Shown: positions 33,704 to 44,455 of the stretch, in pieces
Layout: the number at the start of each line of letters is the position of its first letter
Numbering within the stretch: position 1 is the first letter of the stretch
Source of the DNA: Plasmodiophora brassicae
Taxonomy: Eukaryota > Endomyxa > Phytomyxea > Plasmodiophorida > Plasmodiophoridae
Assembly (NCBI GenBank): GCA_039704465.1
Contig: JASFAU010000017.1
Coordinates: 310,001-374,000 of the forward strand
Direction of reading: 5' to 3'
Length of the DNA: 64,000 nt
Notes under the pieces: model-generated
Database searches by the model: none
What the model saw: the letters and a program-made list of their open reading frames with translations, nothing else
What the model was told of the DNA's origin: nothing
Translations under genes and position numbers: made by a program

Positions 33704-35399
33704 ATCTTCATTCGTCGGAAAAGCTGACGCAGGAAATACTCAATTTCGTCGTAATCGTCCGGCGAATTCTATTCGCCATCATCGCTGGACTCCAACCATA
33801 TTCCTGAAGAAAGAAGCTGCCATCGACGTCGTCGGAACTCTAAGTCTGTCTGCACAACAATCACGCTATTCCCGGTGTTGCATAGAGTGCAACGACTCCT
33901 GCTAATAATTAAAGGGTACTTTTTCACAAGTTTCGGGTCAGTCAGGGGCGCAATACAGCCAGGCAACTGACATTGGGCGCCACCGATGATATCGTACGGG
34001 CAAGGTTTGTCGAGGTGCTGCCAAGATCGGGGTGCGAATGTCGTCACCAGCGTTCCACGGGATGCGGAAGATGATTCCTAAATACAGTTCGACACGCTTT
34101 CGATTGTGGCAGGCCCACGGCCTGTTTGCATTCTTCCTAAGCGTTGTGTCCACTTTGTGCCGTACCACATTGGTCTGTGATGGCAGGGTCGGATCGGGCG
34201 GTGCCCTTGTGGTGTCCTGGTCTGTGTCCGACGACATGTCCCGTGCCGGTACGTATACATACTGCACCCCGTCGTATCCAAACGGTGGACGATCTGCAAC
34301 CGGCAGCAGTCCGGCCACCTGTGCGTCAAGACATGCATCCAGTGCCACACGTTGCAATCCTGAACTGGACGGAATCTCTACCGTACCAGTCGTCCGTTCT
34401 ACTACTTACGACGGCCTTGCCAGGCCGTCGACGTCGTAAGCGTTCGAGACCCATGGCCGCCAGCGCCGGATGTGCTAATACATTGATCACGCTCGGGGTC
34501 GACACAGCCGGTTGTCACGCCTGGGCACGATGGTTAACGCCAGTAGGACAGGTCGTGTCGAACTCGTGTACGGAAAAGGGGTTCTTTCTGATTGCAGCGA
34601 CGATGATTGTACTGCCTATATATATGTAGCGTATCTGTACTGCTCCGCTGACTCGACCGTCACGCCTGGCCCTGGCGCCGCCCGGCGCGAGTCACCCGAC
34701 ATCAAACCACCCAGCATAATGGTTGCGCCGTCTTGAGTACTTGGCAATCGCTACCCTCAGACCCAAGTCTTGTGGTTCACTTCAGGTGTCTTCGCCCTCG
34801 CGGCCTCGAGGACGTCGCCTCCAGGACCCTCAGCAGGGCCCCAGTGCTCTGCGCCGAGTACAAAGGTCCTCCATTCCTGCGGCGGACAGTAATCCAAGGG
34901 CGACGCCGGTGACATCCACAGGCCGACATTGCTGTCTGAAGTGCCTCCCTGGAAGAACCGGCTGGAGCTGACAAAGGACCCGTGAGCAGCGCGTTGAAGA
35001 TCACGTCCTCCTTTACAACGGGGTTGATTGCGAGATCGAGCCACCGTCAGTTGAAAACAAAGGTACCGTTGGAAAGGGCAGTTAAAATCAGAGGCAGCTG
35101 GCTAGTTTGCATTGGCATATCTGCCACCGTTCGTATCGTATCGCGAAGAATGTAGCGCGAATTGTGATGGCGCGCGTGACGTGTACTCGTTTGGCGCTGA
35201 ACCATTGGATCATAATTGCAATCGGACCCTGCCCCTGCACCATGCATCGACGAGCGCGCAGCTGACCATCCAAGGGCGTCGACCAGGTCCCCGTACGTAT
35301 GCCTGCGAGCGGCACTCACCTTGTCCTGGAGGTCGTTCAGCAGGGCAACGGCGGCCAGCGCCAGTTGGCGCCGGTCGACATGCGCGCGTACGCCTGCCT
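33704..35399. other. Unassigned stretch
   Basis: On the minus strand 34047-33769 and 34357-33938 have open frames (QCQLPGCIAPLTD; MSSDTDQDTTRAPPDP) that may be the N-terminal part of the Harbinger gene set or chance. The rest to 35399 shows overlapping open frames without recognisable domains. Confidence 0.3.
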
Positions 35400-35466
35400 G
35401 CCGCCATCCCTGCGCCGCAGGGATGGCGGCTGCCCGCAGGGCCTGCGGGCATATATATATATGCCC
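35400..35466. repeat. Three consecutive perfect palindromes
   Basis: 35400-35430 (15-bp arms around C35415), 35432-35450 (9-bp arms around G35441) and 35447-35466 (GGGC, seven AT pairs with flanking, GCCC; 20 bp without spacer). The second and third overlap by four bases. The cluster could extrude cruciforms. Confidence 0.9.
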
Positions 35467-35720
35467 ACAACCCATATATCGACTTCGTCGACAAGGGCGG
35501 AATTGCACCACAGATTCGCGTCTGGCGCCCTCAGGGTGGCACCACAGGTTGCATCCACATTAGGGTGGCCGTAGATGATCAGACACACGGGCTAGTACAA
35601 TACAATACGGGCCTTGCTATGTAGCCGACGTACAAAGACCGTGGAACACGTGGGAGCTCGATGAACGTCTCCTGCAGGCTGGAAGCGTTGCGTGGCTTGA
35701 GGGTTCTACGGAGCTCATTA

Positions 35721-36382
35721 TTACCAGGGGGGATGTTGTAGGTGGCATGGCTGACGGCGCGTGGCGACGTCGACGCGCCGCCGCTGAACGCCACGCGCGA
35801 GCTGTACGTTACGACATTGCCCGGCGGCAGGCGGCCGCCCGAAAGGCGTCGTACAGGGATCGAGGAGCAGCGCGCGGCGCTTGACGTCGAGTTCCAGGAG
35901 TGCCGCGCGCTGCTCGACGCTGAGACGACGGAGCGCCGCGCAGCGCTTTCAGCCCAAGAAACCGATGTGATTCTTGAGGACACCGACGTGATCATCAATG
36001 GACTTCGTCAACAAATCTCCGCTGTGGACGTCCAGCTTAGGGGTTCGAACCCCATCGGTCAGCTGGACGTCCACAACGGGGAGTACTTCTTGACGAAGAG
36101 CGTTGGTGACCATGTCGGTGTCCTCGAGGGCCACATCGATTTCTTGGACTGAAAGCGCTGCGCGACGCTCCGTCATCTCAGCGTTGAGCAGCGCGCGGCG
36201 CTTCTGGAGCTCAACGTCAAGCGCCGCGCGCTGCTCCTCGATCTCTGTACAACGCCTTTCGGGCGGCCGTCTGCCGCCGGGCAATGTCGTAACGTACAGC
36301 TCGCGCGTAGCGTTCAGCGGGAGCGCATCGACGTCGCCACGCGCCGTCAGCCATGCCACCTACAACATCCCCCCGGTAACAA
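35721..36382. repeat. Inverted repeat with coding-like arms
   Basis: Arms of about 320 bp (35721-36040 and 36060-36382) are diverged reverse complements, with the fold at a perfect GGGGTTCGAACCCC (36040-36053). Each arm, read inward from ATG 35744 (plus) or ATG near 36357 (minus), encodes the same protein start: MAWLTARGDVDA, RELYVTTLPGGRRPPERR, then charged heptads (EEQRAALDVE, TERRAALS). This suggests a coiled coil. The downstream half differs between arms. No family was recognised. Confidence 0.85.
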
Positions 36383-36655
36383 TGGACTGCATGGAACCCT
36401 CGTCAACGGGCTCTTCCAGCCGGCCGGCCCGGTTGCCCCGCCTCTGGCGAATGGCGGAAATGTATGCGGCCACCATGTCGCCGACGTATAGAGTCAGGTT
36501 CTCATCCCATCGCTGATATATAGATAATTAAGAGTCGTACATCTTGTTCTTGGGCAGGCTGATTTGCAATGCACACGGCATATCAATGCGTTTGTCCAGA
36601 AATTGAATCATGAGCGATTCTCCTCTGATCATTTGACACCCAACAGCTCCATTCT

Positions 36656-37000
36656 TAGGCAGTTGCTTGATCTATAACTGAGCGACTTGGGCATGTCGCC
36701 GGCTCCTCGTCGTCAAATCGTATTGCGGATCGGAGGTCCAACGTAGATCTGGAGTATTGGATCGCGTTTCTGGAGAACGCGTTCGATGACAAAGCAACGA
36801 TTGTTTGCGAGGCGCACAAGAAGCTGCTGGTCAATAGGAATATCACCTGAACATATGAGTCCACCGGAAGCATCATTCAGGTTGCGATTTCTCTTGATCA
36901 ACAGCCCCTCGTGCGTCTTGTACACGATCTTTGCTTTGTCATCGAACCGACACGCGAACCCGGCGACATGGCCAAGTCGCTACGTTGGATCAAGCAGCAA
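36656..37000. repeat. Inverted repeat with internal deletion
   Basis: Two blocks of the left side recur inverted on the right: about 36660-36705 (GCTTGAT ... CATGTCGCCGG) at about 36955-36997, and about 36779-36828 (TTCGATGACAAAGC) at about 36903-36948. The plus frame through 36690-37080 is open (WIAFLENAFDDKATIVCEAH) but unidentified. Confidence 0.65.
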
Positions 37001-37368
37001 AGGGAGCTGGAGACTTTCAAACCAGATGCCAATCTGATCTGGGGAATGGCATTGATACGCCGGACCAATCGCAAATCAGCCTGACCAAGAACAAGTTGTA
37101 CGACTGATAATCTAACAGCCTTTCGGCAGTTCACTCACGACACACACAAATAGCAGAATGAGCTTATAAATTGCATGGAGCGCCTACATACGGTAGGTAG
37201 GTGGGTGCGCGCCTGGGACCTTCCAGGAACATTCCGAGCGTCACTGGAGTCATGGCATGAGAACCTGAGAATCCGCTCTAGAAGCCCAAGTCACGTCCAG
37301 TGGTGGACGACGCCTCGCAGGCTGGGGCAGGGACGTCGTCAGAAGTCGATGGCGTTGTCGAGGGGACG
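37001..37368. other. Intergenic stretch
   Basis: No gene seen. A direct repeat of about 28 bp (CAGAAGTCGATG...GTTGTCGAGG) at about 37339-37392 overlaps the stop of the RBR ligase, so the last codons of that gene are tandemly duplicated. Confidence 0.5.
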
Positions 37369-38679
37369 TCAGAAGTCGATGAAGTTGTCGAGGAAGATGT
37401 CCGGGTTGGTAAAGCACGTGTGCGTGTAGATGTCATCAGGATGGAACCTGTTCCCGCATCGATAGCAGAAGTGGACGTGACAGACCGGGCAGGCCATGTG
37501 GAAGCACCCGTCCGTCTTCTCGATGCCCGTCCCGCACCCGGGGCAGACCGACGCGTGGGTCAGGCACCAGTCGCGGGCGCTGTCGTCCGACTTCACCCAG
37601 GCGACGTACTCCCGAATCCACGGGCGCCTTCTCGCCAGCTCCTCGCGAACGCCGTCTGCCAGCGCGTCATACCACGAGATGAGCCGGCCAACCCGGCCCA
37701 TGTCGCATTGCTGATGCTCGTCGCGTATGCGGCCGAGGCAGGTCTCGCACCAGGTCGCGCCGCATTCATCACAGTAGACGATCGCCCGGGCGTTCCGCCC
37801 GAACCGGACCATGGTCCGACTCGAGCAGGACCGCTTCGGGCAGCCCGCGAGACGCGGTTCCATCGGTAATTCCGTCATGGCCATGGCCGCTCTCCATTCC
37901 AGCACGTCTTTGCGCTCCTGCTGGCCCAGGAGGCGGTCCAGGCACCCGATGTCTTGCATGGGCGCACGACACTCGAGGACGGCGCAGCAGAACGACAACG
38001 GCGACGCGCCGCGCCCGTTCCGCCGGATGTCGTCGAGTTGCGATCGCAGCCAGGACCTGGAGCAGTCCCTGCAGTACAGGTGCAGACAGGTGATCGACAC
38101 CATGTCGAGCACCCGGGTCGCATACAGGCAGATCGGGCAGGACGCGACCTGCACGCTGAGCGCGGCGTGCCTCGCGAAGTCCCCCATGGCGCACGTGTCG
38201 AGGTTGCCGATGGCGTGGAGGCGCTCGACGTCGCTGACGCCAGGGCGCTGCATGTCGGAGGCGTCCAGGATTCGGCTCGGGACAAGGGCGGCGAGACGCG
38301 AGGCGGTTCCGGTGATGATCGGGAGGAACTGGACGGCGTCGCAGACGATCGCCTGACAGACCAGGGCGGAATTCGGCTCGTCCTCCAAGACCGACTGCGC
38401 GTGCTTGTTGATCCAGGCCACCCACTCCTCATCAATGCTTTCACTGGACACGGATACGTGGTCGGGAACGCCGTCCCGGAAGGTGAACGCGGCCGTCACC
38501 GTGCCGATGGCGCCCTTGTCGGCCAGGATACGATACGAGCACGACGACCGCGTGTCGTCGGCGACGACGAACACGACGCCGGGCGTGCTCAGGTCGAGGT
38601 CGATCGCGGTGCCGCCGTCCGATCGCGGCTCGCAATCGAAGATCGACAACGTCGCCAGCCAGTCGTCCGTGTCGGCCAT
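37369..38679 (-). CDS. RBR-type E3 ubiquitin ligase (RING1-IBR-RING2)
   Basis: A single-exon gene of 436 residues from ATG 38679. RBR ligases take ubiquitin from an E2 on RING1 and pass it through a RING2 cysteine to the substrate. RING1 (about residues 180-240): CPICLYATRVLDMVSITCLH, then YCRDC and a FCCAVLEC end. IBR (about 285-345): CSSRTMVRF, YCDECGATWCETC, HQQC. RING2 (about 382-425): VCPGCGTGIEKTDGCFHMAC, with the expected catalytic Cys in TDGCFHM, then PVCHVHFCYRCG. The about 170 N-terminal residues have no known domain, with a WVAWINKHAQ segment repeated in spirit at EYVAWVKSDDSARDW before RING2. The family is certain; the subfamily (ARIH-like or other) is not. It follows the cyclic-nucleotide-binding gene on the same strand by 262 bp. 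Confidence 0.93.
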   Translation of the reverse strand: MADTDDWLATLSIFDCEPRSDGGTAIDLDLSTPGVVFVVADDTRSSCSYRILADKGAIGTVTAAFTFRDGVPDHVSVSSESIDEEWVAWINKHAQSVLEDEPNSALVCQAIVCDAVQFLPIITGTASRLAALVPSRILDASDMQRPGVSDVERLHAIGNLDTCAMGDFARHAALSVQVASCPICLYATRVLDMVSITCLHLYCRDCSRSWLRSQLDDIRRNGRGASPLSFCCAVLECRAPMQDIGCLDRLLGQQERKDVLEWRAAMAMTELPMEPRLAGCPKRSCSSRTMVRFGRNARAIVYCDECGATWCETCLGRIRDEHQQCDMGRVGRLISWYDALADGVREELARRRPWIREYVAWVKSDDSARDWCLTHASVCPGCGTGIEKTDGCFHMACPVCHVHFCYRCGNRFHPDDIYTHTCFTNPDIFLDNFIDF

Positions 38680-38941
38680 CGGTCCCACTGTGCGTCGTTG
38701 CTATTGATAGTGCGGTCACTGGATCGATTCCCTATTTTTATACAGGCACTATTTATAGATGCCCGGCCAGTCCGCGTCCGCCGTCGTTCCCTCTGTGTGA
38801 CGCTGCATTGCGGAAATGCCATTTTTGGGGCCTCTGCCCGAATCACCATTCCAGGGGTCGCGTTCGTCCCAGTCGTTGTAGGACCTGCCTGCCACCGTTC
38901 AATGTGGCCTGTTTCTCACCCAACCAAGACGCCGTATTGAA

Positions 38942-40360
38942 TTAAATGTGGGGACAGAACGGCGTTTCCCGATGGTTGGGCCCGTCGAGCTTGACGAGGC
39001 CATCCTTGGTCCATTTCAGCGGGACCAGGCGGCGGTTTCGTAACGGGCGGATACCGCTGGTGTTGTCCCGGCAGCGATGGCACGGCGAATTCGGCGGGAA
39101 CAGCAACCCCAAATTCGTTGCATCCATCGCGCGGATGGCCCTCTCCAGCGACTGCTTATCCATCGCGGCAATGCCCGAACGCCGCTTTGACTTTGCAGGC
39201 GTCACGGGTGTTGATACCGGTGATGCAGCAACGATCGATCTCGGTGCACTGCGTCACATTCTTAGCACCGGGAATGTCGATCGGCGCAGCCAGCGACGTC
39301 AACGACCTGGCGTTACGTCTGGCCGCACGGCGCTCTTCGATCATTCTGGTCAGTGTTTCTCTGGCCTTGGACCGGTCGAGGATGCGCATGGCCGAGCGCG
39401 GCAGTGTGAACTGCAGCGGAGAACTCGCGTCACGCACCACTTGTTCGTACCGTACACCTCATATACGTACGATGTCGGATGTCGTCTCCGCGATGGCCGT
39501 GTACTCGTGAACGCGCTCACCGTCATCATCAGCGACGAGCGCTTCCCCGCCGAGGATCTCGCCGACGCCCGTATAGCACACGAGAACCAGTGGGTGTCGT
39601 CGCCGATCCGCTGCACCACCACCATACGCTTGAGCCATATGCAGCGAATCCCGACCTACGTATTCACGTAACCTTCTTCGTTGCGAGTGTAAAGGCCGAT
39701 GGATCCGCTGACGATGAACGACGTTTCGTCGGCGACGTTGCCCTGCCGAAAGATGACGTCGCGCGCGCGCAGCGTCTGAGATTTCAGGAGACGCGATAGG
39801 TCCCGGATGAACTCCTCGCTGGCGCCGACCGCGAAGTACGGCAGCGACATGATCTGCTGCATGCGCTGCATGAGGTCGTTTTTCAGCTGTTTCTTAATGA
39901 TCGACCGACTCTGCTGGCCGTCGATCCTCATGAACCAGCTCGGCGCCGTTGCCAGGACGCTCGAGTTCCTGGCCATGTTCTCCATGACTCCCTGTTCGCC
40001 CACGATTTCCCCCGGCTTACTCAACGCCACAATGAACTTGCCAAATCCCGCCACGTTAATGTTTCGCCCTTCCTCTTGACGGTACACGGCGAACGCGCCC
40101 TTGATCAAAATCAAAAGGCTGTCGCTGGCGTCGCCCTGCTTGAAGATGAGCTGGTCGGCGTCGAATTTCGCCAAGCCCACGCCGCGGCATAACCGGTTCA
40201 GGTTTTCCTTCGTGATCTGCTTGAAGATGTTCGCCCGGCAATTGCTGAGTATGAAGTTCCGTATCGCGTCGACGTCCTCCTGCGTGCGCTGGCCCCGTCC
40301 CGTCTGCAGGCTCTGCACCACGGTCTTCCCCCCAGTCGACGACGCGGACGTCGCTGCCAT
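38942..40360 (-). CDS. Tandem cyclic-nucleotide-binding domain protein
   Basis: Four exons (40360-39673, 39610-39471, 39410-39307, 39248-38942) with introns of 62, 60 and 58 nt join to 412 residues. The third intron has a GTGCTAAG branch site. CNB-A spans about residues 45-160 (IFKQITKENLNRLCRGVGL, DADQLIFKQGDASDSLLILI, KPGEIVGEQGVMENMARNSS). CNB-B spans about 165-285 (LPYFAVGASEEFIRDLSRLL, ARDVIFRQGNVADETSFIVS, TGVGEILGGEALVAD, YTAIAETTSDI). There is no PKA-R docking/inhibitor region, channel or kinase, so it is not a standard PKA regulatory subunit. The basic C-terminal helix (ETLTRMIEERRAARR) and the Cys/His-bearing tail (PCHRCRDN) are unassigned. Both domains depart from the classical phosphate-binding cassette, so ligand binding is uncertain. 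The first acceptor is ambiguous (39610 or 18 nt earlier). Confidence 0.85.
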
Positions 40361-40527
40361 GAAGCGTACGATCGGGATCAGTCCCGCTGGCAGAAAAATC
40401 GGGGTCGGTTCGACTGTCGTTGGATTCGTCGGTTCATTACAATACTGTAACTACCCCGATTGTTTGGTGGACACAGGGCGGCTCATGTTGCATTCGGCGA
40501 TTGCACGTCAGCGGGGACCTTACTCAG

Positions 40528-43041
40528 CTAGGTGTGAGGGGTAGGCGTCGTCGTGGGCTTCCTGGTCGCAAAGTCGTTGGTGATGGCTTGTGTCTTGGTT
40601 AACTTCGCGTGCCGGCCGCTGATGACCGCCTGAATCTTCGGAACGAACAGGATAGCGATGTTGGCGAAGAGACCGGCAATGACGGCCATGGACGCCATGA
40701 TGAACTGTACGGTGACCTGCTCGGGGCTGAGGAACTCCAGCCCCGGAACGATGCTCAACGATATCAGTCCGGTCGTGTAGATCGCCAGACCAATTTGCTT
40801 CGAGTCGTTCAGTGCCGGGATGGTAACGTGCGACGTACGGGCAGATAGGAACGCGCCCCAGATAATGATTATCCCCTGCGCCAGCGTTCATGATCGGTAT
40901 CCATTGTCGCCCCCGGGTATCCATTCACTGTACCTTAACGCCATAGATCGTCCCGAGAAACGTGTCGTAATGAACGGAATTGCACCGTGAGATGTACGGT
41001 TGCACAATGGAGTTGTCCGGGTCGAGGTCGTCAGGGATTGAGGGCAGGTTGGTGACGAGGGTCGTGATGGGGTCGACAATGGCCCAGACGCAAATGATGA
41101 CGACGTCGATGGCGATCAGGGCGCCCATATATGCGAATAGGAGGCGGTTCTTGATCTTGACGACTTTAGCCTCAGCGCCAGTGTTGAAGATGGCCGCCAC
41201 CCGGTACGTCTTGATGAACAACCCACCGAAGCACATCGAGAACGCGAACGACAGGAGTGCAACACGTACCAGGCAGTTCGTGCCGTTCGATACGCCCAGC
41301 ACGATGATGTACACGAATCCGACAATGACACCGACGAGAATGACGTTGTTGAAGATGGGCGACGACATTTTGATAAAGGTCAGATCGCGATAGTGTACAT
41401 TGAAGGCCAGAACAATGGCCGTGACCAGGATGCCAAACGAAGCGAGGACAATGACGGTGGTCGACGCTGCGACGGACACCTGTCGAGGCACGCGTCGCAC
41501 CGTTGGTACATCGACGGGTGTCGACGTGCGACCCGATGTCCAGTGCACGGTGGACGTTAATTCCACACCGGTGGGCCATACGTTGCCGACCTGGACCCAG
41601 GCCCTCTTGCCGTCCGCTTGCGTCACGTAATTCATCAGGTTGTAGGCGGCGACGCGCTCGCCGTTGGCGTCCAGCTCTATCTCACTGGTCGCGCCGAGCA
41701 TTGTCGTCGAACGCAGGCTGGCCAGAACATTCGCCGACGTCAGCGACTGGTTCCGCTTGTGCAACTCGTTCAGGGCGCGGAACCCGAAGAGGACGTCGCA
41801 CACGAATGGCGACACCGGGATTGGCAGCGCGTTGTTCCACGTTCTGTGCAAACGAATGTCAAGGCCTGCTTGCAATTACCTACGCTAATGGTCAACGTGT
41901 TTGGCTGGGACGTGTACAGGTCCTGCCACTTGTTGTAGAAGCGTTTGTAGATGGGGTTGGACACGTTCGTATAGCCAAGGCAGCCGATGACGCCGTCGGG
42001 GACGACGGGGTCCATCGGGCTCTCCACCCAGATCTGGGACCCGATCCAGACCCAATCCGGGCCGACCATATCCATGGCACGTGCCGCCGTGAACACCTGC
42101 GTTGATGGTGGGCGTTCGCATGGTATGCCAGTACCACGACGAACGGGGCAGACAGACCTTGTTGACCGGGTCGGCGAGCATGGCGGCGATGATGATTCGA
42201 ACGCCACTGGACAGAATGCGTTGCAATTGCGGTTCGGGCGACGTGTTCGGGTCGAACTGCATGGCCTGCACGACGACGACGTTGCTGCTCTTCGCCTCCT
42301 TCAGCAGGGCGTCCATCAGCAGGGACGACGCCGGGTCGGACGCCGCCAGTATGCAGATCTGTTTCCACTTGAAGTGTGCGACGATCTGGATGATGGCCCG
42401 GCCCTGCAGGTTGTCGGGCGGGAACAGGCGGTTGAACAGCGGGTATGCCTTCCGATCCGACAGCGACGACGAACTTGCGGTACCTGATAGGATCGGCAAC
42501 GACATCACTGGGGAATCAGCGTCAGAACGTCGCAGACATCAGAGAACGCGCGCATGGATGGATACGGTTGGCCAACGTGGAGAAGGCCACGACCTCGAAC
42601 GAGTACCCGGAATGAAGGATCAGGGGCACTGTCGGCGGCGACAGCAGCGAAGCGGTGTCGGCTGTCGTTGTGCACAGAAACCTGCATGTGCATGTGTCGA
42701 TATATGATGGCGTCAGCGTCCGGGCGACTGGAAACGGTTGCTTACGCGGCGGTCGCGTGCGTCGCGTCACTGCGCGTACTCATCCAGCGAATGCGCTTCA
42801 GGTACCCGGGGAAGATACCAGGGTCGTCGTTGACGTCATCCATGGCGATCTTATACACCGCGGTCCAGCCGTTGGTGTTCTCGAACGGGAACACGGCGGC
42901 AACCTCGAGGACGGACAGGTTGTGTGGGTTCGCCGCCGGATACGTGTTTGCGCAATGGTACCCGCCGAAGGCGCAGGGGTCCTGATCGCATATCAGCCCG
43001 GTCGTCGCTCCCAGCAACAGGCAGAGCAGGAGCATCGTCAT
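40528..43041 (-). CDS. Class C GPCR, GABA-B receptor-like
   Basis: Six exons (43041-42780, 42727-42566, 42507-42158, 42096-41918, 41843-40934, 40875-40528) join to 736 residues; introns are 52, 58, 61, 74 and 58 nt. A signal peptide (MTMLLLCLLLGATTG) leads into a bilobed periplasmic-binding-type ectodomain: VLEVAAVFPFENTNGW, ANLMSLPILSGTASSSSLSD, FKWKQICILAASD, GVIGCLGYTNVSNPI, DVLFGFRALNEL. Seven membrane spans follow from about residue 444: VIVLASFGILVTAIVLAF, VILVGVIVGFVYIIVLG, LLSFAFSMCFGGLFIKTYRV, LLFAYMGALIAIDVVIICVW, IIIIWGAFLS, GLAIYTTGLISL, MAVIAGLFANIAILF. The class C signature FVPKI ends the last span. No cysteine-rich domain is present, as in GABA-B receptors. The ligand is unknown. 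The cytoplasmic tail is short and Thr-rich. It sits 167 bp upstream of the cyclic-nucleotide-binding gene on the same strand. Confidence 0.92.
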
Positions 43042-43087
43042 GTCGGTCGCTGCCTGTATGCCCGATATGGACGGTCGGTGATCCCAG

Positions 43088-44235
43088 CAGCTGTCCAGTA
43101 TGTCGCAGTCAACGAGGTTACCCGCTACGTCGTGTTCGCCAGCGAACGAACTATGAATGACGGGAAGCGCGCAGCAGTTGAACGGGGCGACCGACCGAAG
43201 GGAAGGGTCCGAGCACCTTTAAATTGGAGCATGTCACCCAGACTCTGGAACCGGGCACCTAGAATGTGGTCCGTCACACCCAGTCATTGGAACGCAGCAC
43301 CTAGACACTGGGACACAGCACCTAGAGTTTGGGACAGAGCACCTAGAGTTTGGAACATAACACCCGGAACTGAGCATTGCCACCTAGAATCTGGGACACA
43401 TCACCCAGACCTGGAACTTCGCACCCAAGTTTTTGGATACACCACCTAAGCTTTGGAATAAATCACCCAGATTTCGGTACGAGCACCGTATGTTTGGAAC
43501 TCCACACCAATGTCTTTGTACTTTAACATAAAAGGACCGATAGGTAGACCCCGCGGCGCCACCTACAAGGCCTCATTTTCGTCACTGTTGGTTTGGCACT
43601 TACGTTACACTTTGGGTCAGTGAGGGCGCGTAGAGAGGCCTCGTTGGAGCCATGACGTCCAGCGACCAAGGTCGACGGCTAGTAGAAAGTTCAGATGTGA
43701 AGGCGTCCAGGCCGTCTACCGATGATGAGAAGGACAATATGCATTCCGCGGAAGACGACGTCGACCACGATGAGAATGACGGCTACGAGGTGTATGACTC
43801 CAACATTACACACGTTCCAACAGAGATCTGCTTAAAAAGTTTACCGCGTCATTCGAAAAAGAAGTCGCACTTGACACCATATGCACGCTTGACCACAATG
43901 GTGAGCGGGAACGCGACGGTTGTCCATTGATCGATCCGCACCGTCGGCCTTCGCTGTGTTTGTCCACCCCCAAACAGGTCGCAGGGTGTCCAATTGGGAT
44001 TGTACCCCGGCCAGAAACAGGTGCACTCCACCCAAAACCTGGTGTACTCCACCAGAAACTGGTGCATTCCACCCGGAGACTGGTGTATTCCACCCGGAGA
44101 CTGGTGCATTCCACCCAGAGACTGGTATGAATTTCCCAGCTGCTGTCCAGTGTGTCGCAGTCAATGAGGTTACCCGCTACGTACGTCGTGTTCGCCAGCG
44201 AACGAACTATTCTGTATGACGGAAAGCGGCAGCAG
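43088..44235. repeat. Direct repeat pair around two short-unit satellites
   Basis: About 90 bp at 43088-43180 (CAGCTGTCCAGTATGTCGCA ... CGAACGAACTAT) recur at about 44140-44230 with a few changes. Between them lie two degenerate about 21-bp tandem repeats: 43215-43510 (CACCTAGAGTTTGGGACA type, about 13 units) and 44020-44130 (CTGGTGCATTCCACCCGGAG type, about 6 units). The first copy is directly upstream of the GPCR start, so it may include its promoter. Confidence 0.8.
43511..44019. other. Intergenic stretch
   Basis: A plus-strand frame from ATG 43652 (SSDQGRRLVESSDVKAS, acidic EDDVDHDENDGYEVYD) is open for about 90 codons; it could be a small exon but has no recognisable domain. Confidence 0.3.
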
Positions 44236-44455
44236 TGGGCCGGGGCCGACCGACAGCCGCGCGCGCGGGCTTTCGTCAATGTAATCGAGTTCGCGTATCC
44301 AGCCCCCGATACAGTCCTCACTGTCGGGCAGCGCCAGCGTGACCCAACGGGGTCGCACAGACGTCTGAGCCAGCACCGATGCCACCGGCTCTTCGCATCA
44401 CAATTCATTTTGTGATGGGAGGTTGCCCAGTTAATTCAGCGACGTTGGTTTACGA

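Noticed and set aside
36036..36056. tRNA gene suggested by GGTTCGAACCC
   Set aside because: No A box, acceptor stem or anticodon arm fits; the match is explained by the palindrome at the fold.
38946..39671. 241-codon plus frame opposite the CNB gene
   Set aside because: The minus strand shows three consistent splice junctions and a second CNB domain; the plus frame has no domain.
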